DNA of 14,339 nucleotides from Candidatus Coatesiibacteriota bacterium (GCA_016929465.1 JAFGIT010000264.1:1-14339); one strand, 5' to 3'; counted from the stretch's first letter, positions 6,336 to 13,344 are shown. Numbers and translations: made by a program. The notes: generated by a model from the sequence alone, not told the origin.

Positions 6336-7367
6336 TTGAAACACTCTAACGCAGAAACCGCTGCCGAGACGACGGGCGCTAGCGCCGCGCTATTCGGTCG
6401 AATGGCGCGCGGCATCATGGGGGCCGTTCTGCTCCTGCTTATCGCCCACTTCCTCGCTCCGCAGCTCCGAATTATCACCAAAGCCCTGCTACCCATCCCG
6501 CTAGCATTGAGCTATATCTTGTTCGGGCCGGTCGTTGTAATTGGGCTGATGGGTGGAGTATTCCTGGTTCTCTGGGGGACCGTGTCCCTCGAGCAGGCAC
6601 TTGCCTTTGCTACAGGAGGCGCGCTGCTCGGGCTTATCCTCGGAGAGCAGTCGCGAAGGGGTGTCAAGCCATTCTGGTCGATCTTGATCGGAACGTTGGC
6701 TGTCTCGGCTGTGACCTTAATCGGCCTTCAGACCGTTGCGCCGGGAGTGTTGCTTTCAGCAGACGAGGCAGCTTTCAACAGCCTATTCATCGGAGATTCA
6801 TCGGATGAAAGCCCCGATGTTATCGAGCAGCTGAGGTCTTCCATTGGAGTCGAGGAGGCGGACAGGGCAATTCACTACACCATGTTGATATTACCTGCCC
6901 TGGTGGTTATAGGCGAGTTGCTCTATGTGATAGTCGGCTTCCTTCTGTTGCGGGTCGCTATGAGGCATGTCTTTGGCTCCGTCCTGGTCGAGGCCGGTTC
7001 TCCAGTGCGATTCAGGGAATGGTACGCCCCTGACCGCCTGGTCTTTCTCGCGATTGTGGCTGGCGTAGCCTTGTTGCTGACGGACGGTATCTTCCATCGG
7101 CTATCGCTCAACTGCCTGATTTTGATTGGAGTTATATACGTCATCCAGGGCCTGGCCGTCGCACTCAATCTCGGCGGGAGACTCATTCGATCCAGGTCAA
7201 TGCTGTGGGCTGGACTGTTTCTTCTGGTGCTCGTGGCGAGGCAGCTTGTCTTCCCGCTGGCTGCTGCCGCAGGCTTCATGGATGTATTTATCGATTTTCG
7301 CAAGATAAGAACAAAGCACATTCCTCCCGATGATGGGGAGCAAAGTGACGATTCGAGAGGTGATTGA
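6336..7367 (+). CDS. DUF2232 (YybS-like) multi-pass membrane protein
   Basis: A 343-residue integral membrane protein with about eight hydrophobic segments (near 26-46, 50-80, 86-103, 113-135, 181-207, 234-250, 258-279, 289-313) and a hydrophilic loop at 140-178. The C-terminal GFMDVFIDFRKI (313-324) and FREWYAPD (226-233) resemble conserved DUF2232 motifs. Its place between rpsR and rplI is the hallmark position of this family. The biochemical role is unknown; substrate-binding ECF-transporter-like folds have been suggested for relatives. The start is TTG 6336 with AAGG at 6324-6327; an internal ATG at 6402 would remove 22 hydrophilic residues and lacks an obvious ribosome-binding site. The stop lies 2 bases before rplI. 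Confidence 0.85.
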   Translation: MKHSNAETAAETTGASAALFGRMARGIMGAVLLLLIAHFLAPQLRIITKALLPIPLALSYILFGPVVVIGLMGGVFLVLWGTVSLEQALAFATGGALLGLILGEQSRRGVKPFWSILIGTLAVSAVTLIGLQTVAPGVLLSADEAAFNSLFIGDSSDESPDVIEQLRSSIGVEEADRAIHYTMLILPALVVIGELLYVIVGFLLLRVAMRHVFGSVLVEAGSPVRFREWYAPDRLVFLAIVAGVALLLTDGIFHRLSLNCLILIGVIYVIQGLAVALNLGGRLIRSRSMLWAGLFLLVLVARQLVFPLAAAAGFMDVFIDFRKIRTKHIPPDDGEQSDDSRGD

Positions 7368-7369
7368 AT

Positions 7370-7843
7370 ATGGCAAACCTCGAGGTTTACCTAAAACACG
7401 ATGTCGATAAGCTCGGCAAGGCCGGCGAAAGAATCATGGTCAAGAATGGCTATGCTCGTAACTTTCTGATCCCGCGTGATCTCGCGGTTCCTGTGACGAA
7501 GAATAGCCTCAGGGCTCTGGAGAATGCGGTCCGCCAGGTCGCTTCCAGAAAGAAAAGAGACCTTAAGGACGCTCAGAGCGTTGCACAGCATATCCAGTCT
7601 CTGGAATGCCGCTTCTTGAGACAGTCCGGCGAAGAGGACAAGATATTCGGCTCGGTTACTGCCCGCGATATTGCAGCGGTCCTGCAGGAAAAGGGGCTGG
7701 ACATCGATTCTCGCAGAATAGTCCTTGAAAGGCCGATCCGGTCGCTCGGGATCCACAACGTGCAGATTAGGCTTCATCAGGAAGTCGCAGCCGAATTGAA
7801 GGTCTGGGTGGAAAAAGAAGAGGTCGAACAGGAGCAAGCCTAG
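7370..7843 (+). CDS. rplI: 50S ribosomal protein bL9
   Basis: bL9 binds 23S rRNA domain V near the L1 stalk and projects a long helix that helps keep reading frame. The 157 residues show the N-terminal domain with LEVYLKHDVDKLGKAGE and VKNGYARNFLIPRDLA, the connecting helix (about 45-75) and the C-terminal domain with KIFGSVTARDIA and a final acidic tail (KEEVEQEQA). ATG 7370 is preferred because AGAGGTG (7356-7362) lies 7 bases upstream; an in-frame TTG at 7364 is unnecessary. It is the last ribosomal gene of the operon. dnaB, frequent after rplI elsewhere, is absent here. Confidence 0.98.
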   Translation: MANLEVYLKHDVDKLGKAGERIMVKNGYARNFLIPRDLAVPVTKNSLRALENAVRQVASRKKRDLKDAQSVAQHIQSLECRFLRQSGEEDKIFGSVTARDIAAVLQEKGLDIDSRRIVLERPIRSLGIHNVQIRLHQEVAAELKVWVEKEEVEQEQA

Positions 7844-7894
7844 ATACCTTCAAACTGGAGCACCAAAATATAGGGCCATGGCAACGAGACGGCT

Positions 7895-9325
7895 ATGCCG
7901 CAGACTTTTTCCCCACCAGAGGCAGAACTTGCTTATCAGATATTGGGTCTTGCGTTTGCGCTATTCGTCTGGATCATGGCCTTCAGTGAGTGGCAGAGAA
8001 CTCACAATAGAGACTATTATGTGGTTGGGTTGGCGTTCACCATCTGGGTGATACGCCTCCTTTTCCCATATATATTCTTTGCGATAAGCTACTTCACCTC
8101 TCGGCCCGTTTCCCGGTCCTTTTCGATACTGGTCACCGGCGCATGGGAGAATTTGTCCTTCGCCATTCTGGCGGGTGTCGTGATCATTCGAATGGCGAGG
8201 AGTCATCTCAAGTTCGAGAAGATTCTGATCACCTACTTCGGCTTCATTTTCCTTCTCGCGCTGGAGATAATCGTCTTCGACAGGCTATTGCCGTTCAGAG
8301 ACCTTCTAATATGGACCCCCTTCCTGTTCACGATATTGAACATAATCATCCTCTCGTTCGCCATTGCCTCGTGCTATGCCCTGAAGGGATCGATCATACA
8401 TTTCTATAGAAAGGCCTTCTGGTTCTTCTACGTCCATCAGGTCGTCGTCTTCTTCTTCTATTTCGACAAATCCAGCTATGTATTCAGATACCTCGGCGAC
8501 GTGCTTCCGATCCTCGGGGCGTCCTTTATCGTTCTTGCCGTTTACACGTCTATTCGTGATGAAATAGACAACAAATCGAAACGCCTGAAGGAACTGGATG
8601 CCACCAAATCGCGGTTCATGGCTGTGGTCTCGCATGAGCTTCGGACCCCGCTCTCTTCGATGAAAATATCGTACGATCTTCTGCTCTCTGGAAAACTGGG
8701 CGAGCTATCGCCGAAGCAGACCGAGGCGATGTCTGTCATCAAAAACAATTCGGACCGGCTCATCAGAATGATAGAGGAGCTGCTCGACATCTCCAGGATC
8801 GAGCGCGGCGCCTTCAGTTTGCATCTCAATAAGGCTGACCTGGTTCAATTCGCAAAGGCCCGCATCGACGAGGCCAAGAGGAGCCTCTTGAAGCGCTCTA
8901 GCGAAATAGTCGCCAAGTTCCCCGACAAACCTATCCTCATGCAATTCGACTCGGACAAAGTCTCGCAGGTGATAATAAATCTGATTCATAACGCTGACCG
9001 CTTCAATCGGGAGCAGGGGCAGTTGAGGTTCTCCCTCTCGGAGGACAAGACGTTTGCCATCTTCGACGTTGAAGACCAAGGCACAGGCATCCCGGTCAAG
9101 CAGAGGAGCCGTATCTTCGACAGCTTCGTTCGCGGAGGCCACGATTCAGCTCGTGCTGACGGCCTCGGATTGGGGCTTCATATCGCAAGGCAGATCGTCG
9201 AAGCACACGGCGGCTCGATCTCCGTCGCGGAGAGTGGGCCGAAGGGAACCAGGATCCGTTTTACACTGAGCAAAGCGTTTGGCAACGAAATGCCGCATGA
9301 TTCGGAAAAGGAGGGCTCAGAGTGA
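7895..9325 (+). CDS. Membrane sensor histidine kinase with 7-helix N-terminal domain
   Basis: The 476 residues begin with seven predicted membrane helices (about 13-33, 42-64, 76-98, 110-128, 137-160, 172-190, 200-218), rich in Phe, Tyr and Trp. A short linker helix (219-240) leads to a complete transmitter. The dimerisation/phosphoacceptor H box is SHELRTPLSS with His247. The ATPase domain has the N box INLIHNADRF (Asn366), G1 box DQGTGIP (394-400), F box IFDSFVRGG (407-415) and G2 box GLGLGLHIA (423-431). All catalytic motifs are intact, so it should autophosphorylate and signal to the overlapping response regulator. No PAS, HAMP or large periplasmic domain is seen, so the sensor is the membrane bundle itself; its ligand is unknown. 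The start is ATG 7895 with GAGACGG just upstream; the gap to rplI is 51 bases with no terminator. Confidence 0.93.
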   Translation: MPQTFSPPEAELAYQILGLAFALFVWIMAFSEWQRTHNRDYYVVGLAFTIWVIRLLFPYIFFAISYFTSRPVSRSFSILVTGAWENLSFAILAGVVIIRMARSHLKFEKILITYFGFIFLLALEIIVFDRLLPFRDLLIWTPFLFTILNIIILSFAIASCYALKGSIIHFYRKAFWFFYVHQVVVFFFYFDKSSYVFRYLGDVLPILGASFIVLAVYTSIRDEIDNKSKRLKELDATKSRFMAVVSHELRTPLSSMKISYDLLLSGKLGELSPKQTEAMSVIKNNSDRLIRMIEELLDISRIERGAFSLHLNKADLVQFAKARIDEAKRSLLKRSSEIVAKFPDKPILMQFDSDKVSQVIINLIHNADRFNREQGQLRFSLSEDKTFAIFDVEDQGTGIPVKQRSRIFDSFVRGGHDSARADGLGLGLHIARQIVEAHGGSISVAESGPKGTRIRFTLSKAFGNEMPHDSEKEGSE

Positions 9326-10695
9326 CTGATTACTTCGGCAAAATCTTAGTAGTCGATGACGACGAATCGATGCGAACAACTCTGAGCCTGCTGCTGAAGG
9401 CCGAGGGCCATGAGGTGGTGGAGGCAGAGAACGAAAAAGAAGCGATAAAGAAGCTCCAAAGGGAGAGCTTCGATCTTGTCATCACTGATCTGAGAATGGA
9501 GAAGCTCGACTCCGGTATCCGCGTGCTCAAGCAGGTCAAGCAGCTAAGCCCGGATACAGAGGTCCTAGTCGAAACCGCTTATGGCTCCATAAGCAGCGCC
9601 ATAGACGCCATAAAGCTCGGCGCGAGCGACTACATCACAACTCCTTGCGAGAATGAGGAGATCATATTCAAGGTCAATAAGGCGCTCGAGAGCCACGCAC
9701 TCTCCGGCGAGATGAACTCACTGCAGCATCTTCAGCGCGAACAGATGGAGCAATTCGGCTACGACGCAGTCATCGCCGTCTCCGAACCGATGAGACAAGT
9801 CATGAGCCTGGTCAGGAAGATAGCGCCGACCGAGGCGAGGGCTTTGATACTCGGCGAAAGCGGGACCGGCAAGGAGCTTCTCGCCCGGGTCATCCACTAT
9901 AATGGCCCGCGGGCGAAGATGCCCTTTGTTGCGCTGAACTGTGCCGCCATCCCTGAATCCCTTCTCGAATCAGAGCTCTTCGGGATCGCCAGGGGCACTG
10001 CCACTGGCGTCTCGGAGAAGCAGGGCAAGTTCCTGCAGGCCAACCGGGGCACAATCTTCCTGGATGAGATCGGAGACATGTCACCCGCAACGCAGGCGAA
10101 GGTCCTCCGGGTGCTGCAGGAAGAGGAATTCGTCCCTCTCGGAGCCAAGAATTCCATAAAGATCGATGTCAGAGTCATCTCCGCAACCAACCAGGACCTG
10201 AGAGAGGGCATCAGGCAGGGCAGGTTCAGAGAGGACCTGCTATTCAGGCTGAACGTCTTCACCGTGGATATCCCTCCTTTGAGAAAGCGAAGGGAAGATA
10301 TAATACCCCTGGCGGAGTACATTCTGGATAGGATCATACTCGCCAAGAAAAAGAGAATTAGCGGATTTACAGAGAATGCACAGAAGGCGCTCCTGGAATA
10401 CTCCTGGCCGGGAAATATCAGGGAGCTGGAAAACGTCATAGAAAGAGCCGCGATAATCTGCGCAAACGAGGCAATCGACGAGGGTGATCTCGCATTGGAC
10501 ATCGAAGACCTCAACCGGCCGGATTCGAAAGGGCAGCGCCCAGTGGCGTTGAAGGACCTGGAGAGATTGCATATTCTGAGCGTTCTTAGATTCAGCAAAT
10601 GGAATAAGGCGAAGGCGGCAAGAATGCTCGGCATCAGCCGTTCCACACTATGGGCCAAGATGAAGGAATTTGGCCTGGAGGATGAAGGAGAATGA
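9322..10695 (+). CDS. NtrC-family response regulator with atypical receiver and AAA+ loop
   Basis: 457 residues: receiver domain (about 5-122), AAA+ ATPase (about 148-385) and Fis-type helix-turn-helix (about 409-450, KAARMLGISRSTLWAKMKEFG). The receiver has the acidic pocket DDD (12-14), phosphoacceptor Asp56 in ITDLRM and Thr85, but the invariant Lys of the KP motif is Thr107 (DYITTPC). The ATPase has Walker A GESGTGKE (178-185), Walker B IFLDEI (245-250), the arginine-containing segment RFREDLLFRLNV and WPGNIRELENV, so ATP hydrolysis should be intact. The GAFTGA loop that contacts sigma-54 reads GTATGV (225-230). GTG 9322 overlaps the kinase stop and has GGAGG (9310-9314) 7 bases upstream. 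It is the cognate partner of the kinase; whether it activates sigma-54 promoters is uncertain. Confidence 0.93.
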   Translation: MTDYFGKILVVDDDESMRTTLSLLLKAEGHEVVEAENEKEAIKKLQRESFDLVITDLRMEKLDSGIRVLKQVKQLSPDTEVLVETAYGSISSAIDAIKLGASDYITTPCENEEIIFKVNKALESHALSGEMNSLQHLQREQMEQFGYDAVIAVSEPMRQVMSLVRKIAPTEARALILGESGTGKELLARVIHYNGPRAKMPFVALNCAAIPESLLESELFGIARGTATGVSEKQGKFLQANRGTIFLDEIGDMSPATQAKVLRVLQEEEFVPLGAKNSIKIDVRVISATNQDLREGIRQGRFREDLLFRLNVFTVDIPPLRKRREDIIPLAEYILDRIILAKKKRISGFTENAQKALLEYSWPGNIRELENVIERAAIICANEAIDEGDLALDIEDLNRPDSKGQRPVALKDLERLHILSVLRFSKWNKAKAARMLGISRSTLWAKMKEFGLEDEGE

Positions 10696-11411
10696 ATCCG
10701 GAAGAGACCGGCAACGTGCCCGGTATCGTCGAACAGACCATCAGCTTTCTGAAATACATTCACACTAACCGGGTTGAACTATCGCCCGATTTTAGGCTCA
10801 TCGAAAACACAAGTCTCAGGGAGATTGCGAGGCTTTTCGATCCAATCGCCGGCCGATATGGCTACCTCCCGGACGAGCGTCATTATCCAGATGTGTTTTT
10901 CATCGACACCTTGTGCAGATTCTCTGGTATGACATCGGTCGCCGGCGACAGGCTCGGCGTCTCGCAGCACGGCTATCTCTTTCTCTCCAGGGAAGCCGAA
11001 AAGCAGCTTATGATGCTCGCGTCAGCCTTCGTGAACGACTATCCTTGGCATATCTTGTTCCCACGCGGAGACCTCGGAAAGGGACTCGAGCGGCGACGTG
11101 GAGAGGTCCTGGACCTGATCAGCAGCCTGGAGCCTGATGTCGTCGTCGAAGTGCGTTCGCTCTGCAAGACTCTCTCGGGGAATCTCGAGATCGAACTCAG
11201 CGATGAGAATCCCCCTTACCCGACACTCATCTTCGAATGGGCTGTCAGGCACATTCTAATCGCTCCGCTCTCGCGTCTCCTAATTCTGGAATTACTAACG
11301 AGCGATGGAAATCCCGCCATTGACTTGAAGGGCTGCCACAGCGTCAGGCTCTCGAAATCCGGCAAGGAAATTCTGACCAAACGAGAGGTCAGATACAAGG
11401 GAAAGCGGTGA
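10692..11411 (+). CDS. Uncharacterised protein, third gene of the two-component unit
   Basis: A 239-residue protein I do not recognise. Its ATG overlaps the regulator stop as ATGA, so translation is probably coupled. It has no signal peptide or clear membrane segment. The central part (about 68-125) is a helical region with FFIDTLCRFSGMTSVAG and a W at 119. The C-terminal part (about 178-230), EWAVRHILIAPLSRLLILELL followed by VRLSKSGKEIL, resembles the helix-then-beta-wing layout of winged-helix domains in which the wing is followed by 'T/S..G..iL'. This is a pattern impression only. The C terminus is basic. The codon and frame usage looks like its neighbours. A regulatory or scaffold role with the kinase and regulator is inferred from position alone. 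Confidence 0.8.
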   Translation: MNPEETGNVPGIVEQTISFLKYIHTNRVELSPDFRLIENTSLREIARLFDPIAGRYGYLPDERHYPDVFFIDTLCRFSGMTSVAGDRLGVSQHGYLFLSREAEKQLMMLASAFVNDYPWHILFPRGDLGKGLERRRGEVLDLISSLEPDVVVEVRSLCKTLSGNLEIELSDENPPYPTLIFEWAVRHILIAPLSRLLILELLTSDGNPAIDLKGCHSVRLSKSGKEILTKREVRYKGKR

Positions 11412-11412
11412 A

Positions 11413-12159
11413 ATGCACTCTTCCCGGGATGCAGTCGCGATTGTTCAGGCTCGAATGGGCTCGACCCGGTTGCCGGGCAAGGCTCTGCTAAAGCTCGCTG
11501 GCAAGGCTGTTCTCGAACACGTACTCGAACGCCTGCTGTCCTGCAAGAACCTCTGCGGCGTCGCCGTCGCGACATCAGACCATCCCGATGACAACCCGAT
11601 AGTCGAGCTCTGCCGGTCCATATCTGTTCGATGCGAACGGGGGAGCGAGGAGAATGTCCTCGAGAGATACATCGACGCCGCTGACGCCATAGGGGCAAAG
11701 ATCATCTTGAGGATCACCGGCGACAACCCTCTCATCGACCCCGAGATAGTAGATTCCCTCGCCGCGCTTCTTTTGGATGATCCAAACCTGGACTACGCAT
11801 ACGCCGTGAACGCGCCGCTCGGGACGGCATCCGAGGCGGTCACATTGCAGGCGTTGCGACGAGCCGGCAAGGAATCCAGCCTCCCGGAGCATCGCGAACA
11901 CGTTACGCTATTCATCAGGGAGCGGCCCCAGCTCTTCCGGGTCACGGAATTCAGGTCGGAGCTCGGCTCGCCGGATACGCGGCTGACACTCGACACGCAG
12001 GAGGACCACCAGTTGCTCTCTGCCATCTTCGAGGAGCTCTATTCTCCCGGCGAGGTTCTTTCTGTGCGAAATGTGTTACATTACCTCTCGGAGCGCGAGC
12101 ACTTGCTTGCCTTGAATCAGAGCGTAAGACAACATCGTCCGGGTAATCCGTTGGTGTAG
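11413..12159 (+). CDS. SpsF-type cytidylyltransferase family protein
   Basis: 248 residues of the nucleotidyltransferase-like family containing spore-coat polysaccharide protein SpsF, related to KdsB and NeuA enzymes that load a sugar acid onto CMP. Motifs: QARMGSTRLPGKAL (12-25), the nucleotide-binding segment; SEENVLERYIDAA (78-90); RITGDNPLIDP (100-110), with the metal-binding Asp; EHVT (162-165) and RLTLDTQEDHQLL (190-202). All fit a complete, cytoplasmic enzyme. The sugar is unknown. ATG 11413 follows the previous stop by one base; AAGGGAAAG at 11397-11405 may serve as ribosome-binding site. With the following glycosyltransferase it suggests surface-glycan or glycan-modification synthesis. 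Confidence 0.9.
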   Translation: MHSSRDAVAIVQARMGSTRLPGKALLKLAGKAVLEHVLERLLSCKNLCGVAVATSDHPDDNPIVELCRSISVRCERGSEENVLERYIDAADAIGAKIILRITGDNPLIDPEIVDSLAALLLDDPNLDYAYAVNAPLGTASEAVTLQALRRAGKESSLPEHREHVTLFIRERPQLFRVTEFRSELGSPDTRLTLDTQEDHQLLSAIFEELYSPGEVLSVRNVLHYLSEREHLLALNQSVRQHRPGNPLV

Positions 12160-12163
12160 GGAA

Positions 12164-12913
12164 ATGACAGATTCAGATCGAGAGATATCATTCGTTCTCC
12201 GCGTCTGCGACACGGAATCCGGTCTCTCCGCGACCGTTCGGGCTATCGATGAGATTGCGAGCCAGCTCTGCGAGAGATTCGAGATTCTGATCGTCGATGA
12301 CGGGAGTGAAAAAGAGACCGCTGAGGAATGCAGAATTCTCGATAGCGAGCTCAACAGCGTCCGTCTGATGAAGCTCCCATTTACTATTGGTTACAGCTCC
12401 GGCATCAAGAGCGCGCTTACTCACTCTCAATACCCCTGGGTGATGAGCGTCCCGGCCGAGGGGAGCTTCGTCCCGGCCGACATCACCAGGTTCGTTCAGA
12501 AGATGGGCGACTATGATCTCGTCGTCGGATACCGTCCGCTCTCGAATAGGTCCTTTGGAAACAAGATCTGGATATCGCTTACACGGATCATCCTCAGGGT
12601 GCTCTTCGGGATATCGGTTCGCGAGACGAACTCGGCAAAGCTCTTCAGGAAGGACAAGCTTCAGAACATGATAATAGAGAGCCGGGGATTCGCGATCGGC
12701 GCAGAACTCATCATAAAGTCCATGCTGAAGGGCGCAAGATTGTGCCACGTCCTACTATCTGATTCGCCCATCCCGGAGCGAAAAACTGACACGCGGAACG
12801 CGATCAATATACTAGTCGGAGCCCTCGAGCTCATGCTCTTCTTCGTCATGAGAACTTTCAGGTTGGCCGATTTCGATCCAACTGGCGAGGACCGCAAGAG
12901 AGTCTTGAGATAG
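12164..12913 (+). CDS. GT2 glycosyltransferase, polyprenyl-phosphate type, lacking the usual DxD
   Basis: 249 residues resembling the DPM1/polyprenyl-phosphate sugar transferase branch of GT2, which transfer a nucleotide sugar to a lipid phosphate at the membrane. Evidence: FEILIVDDGSEKET (39-52), which binds the nucleotide, the helix GYSSGIKSAL (76-85), SFGNKIWISLTRIILRVLFGISVRE... up to NSAKLFRKD (156-164), and GFAIGAELIIKSMLKGA (175-191), where relatives have a similar F.ig.EL motif. Where most members have a metal-binding DxD (as in DGDGQF), this reads VPAEGSF (96-102). A hydrophobic stretch at 214-231 may sit on the membrane, but no clear pair of C-terminal helices is present. It begins 4 bases after the spsF-like gene and is the last gene before a hairpin-rich gap. 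Confidence 0.88.
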   Translation: MTDSDREISFVLRVCDTESGLSATVRAIDEIASQLCERFEILIVDDGSEKETAEECRILDSELNSVRLMKLPFTIGYSSGIKSALTHSQYPWVMSVPAEGSFVPADITRFVQKMGDYDLVVGYRPLSNRSFGNKIWISLTRIILRVLFGISVRETNSAKLFRKDKLQNMIIESRGFAIGAELIIKSMLKGARLCHVLLSDSPIPERKTDTRNAINILVGALELMLFFVMRTFRLADFDPTGEDRKRVLR

Positions 12914-13056
12914 CATCGAATTCGGTCTGCCCGGCCGTGCGAACTAACTGACACCGAGCATATCAAGGAGTAGGCTGCCGCTCAGAATTGTAGGCAATCT
13001 GGGGCCAATATTGATTTCAGCAAATTACCATCTAATTAATCTGCTTTGCTCAGTTA

Positions 13057-13073
13057 ATGCCCCTGCGGGGCAT
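13057..13073. repeat. Hairpin, 7-bp GC-rich stem, 3-base loop
   Basis: ATGCCCC (13057-13063) and GGGGCAT (13067-13073) are exact complements around TGC. No T-run follows, so it is not a standard terminator, but it is the first strong hairpin downstream of the glycosyltransferase and may still stop or protect that transcript. Confidence 0.6.
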
Positions 13074-13084
13074 CGTATGAGTAG

Positions 13085-13117
13085 CCGTAGCGTGCAGGCC
13101 GAAGGCCAAACCTACGG
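13085..13117. repeat. Nested hairpin CCGTAG...CTACGG
   Basis: Outer arms CCGTAG (13085-13090) and CTACGG (13112-13117) enclose an inner GGCC-GAA-GGCC hairpin (13097-13107). The nesting suggests a structured RNA or a folded DNA element rather than chance. Confidence 0.5.
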
Positions 13118-13139
13118 ATTCAAGGAGTCCAAAACGAAC

Positions 13140-13183
13140 CTTCCCCCTCCCGCCAATCGTGTGCGATTGGCGGGAGGGGGAAG
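13140..13183. repeat. Perfect 20-bp inverted repeat with TGTG loop
   Basis: Bases 13140-13159 (CTTCCCCCTCCCGCCAATCG) are the exact complement of 13164-13183, separated by TGTG. The stem is very stable, with 14 G-C pairs, and one arm is pyrimidine-rich, the other purine-rich. It is followed by CAATTGGGGG on the plus strand and only a short T-run (GTTCGTTTTGG) on the minus strand, so it is not a canonical terminator for either direction. Confidence 0.95.
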
Positions 13184-13240
13184 CAATTGGGGGAAAGCGT
13201 GCTCTGATTCCGCGCGTTTCACACGCGGCTATTCACGTGT

Positions 13241-13255
13241 CGCCCTTTCAGGGCG
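13241..13255. repeat. Hairpin CGCCCT-TTC-AGGGCG
   Basis: Exact 6-bp complement around TTC. It is one of several short GC hairpins in the same gap, and its CGCCC core is unlike the other stems, so they are not simple copies of one another. Confidence 0.5.
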
Positions 13256-13305
13256 TCGCTGTATTGACCATATTCGTCAACGGGAATTGGACTCTGAGAT
13301 TTACC

Positions 13306-13311
13306 TACAAT
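13306..13311 (+). promoter_or_regulatory. Possible -10 element of mnmA
   Basis: TACAAT is one mismatch from TATAAT and lies 34 bases before the mnmA start, giving a short leader. No matching -35 lies at 16-18 bases; TTGACC at 13264 is too far. Weak evidence only. Confidence 0.2.
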
Positions 13312-13326
13312 CTGAGGTCACACGCA

Positions 13327-13331
13327 AGGAG
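13327..13331 (+). promoter_or_regulatory. Ribosome-binding site of mnmA, long spacer
   Basis: AGGAG lies 13 bases before ATG 13345, longer than the usual 5-9. It falls within the right copy of the 11-base direct repeat. No better start was seen closer to it. Confidence 0.45.
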
Positions 13332-13344
13332 TCCATATCCTGCA

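Larger units (their letters stand above)
13121..13335. repeat. 11-base direct repeat CAAGGAGTCCA flanking the main hairpins
   Basis: CAAGGAGTCCA occurs at 13121-13131 and 13325-13335, enclosing 193 bases that include the 20-bp hairpin. A shorter copy, CAAGGAGT, lies at 12964-12971. The right copy contains the AGGAG that serves as the mnmA ribosome-binding site. It might be a duplication left by insertion of a small element, or a repeated ribosome-binding-like sequence. Confidence 0.5.
12914..13344. other. Hairpin-rich non-coding region between the glycosyltransferase and mnmA
   Basis: No convincing gene is present in these 431 bases. Besides the repeats listed separately, it holds TTGAC/GTCAA arms (13264-13268 and 13276-13280), CCGCG/CGCGG arms (13210-13214 and 13224-13228), and AT-rich sequence at 13008-13055. 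The 113-codon frame that crosses it simply reads through the hairpins. Confidence 0.7.

Noticed and set aside
13140-13183. 20-bp hairpin as a Rho-independent terminator
   Set aside because: No U-tract follows it on the plus strand, and only four T in a mixed run on the minus strand, where no gene is present to terminate.
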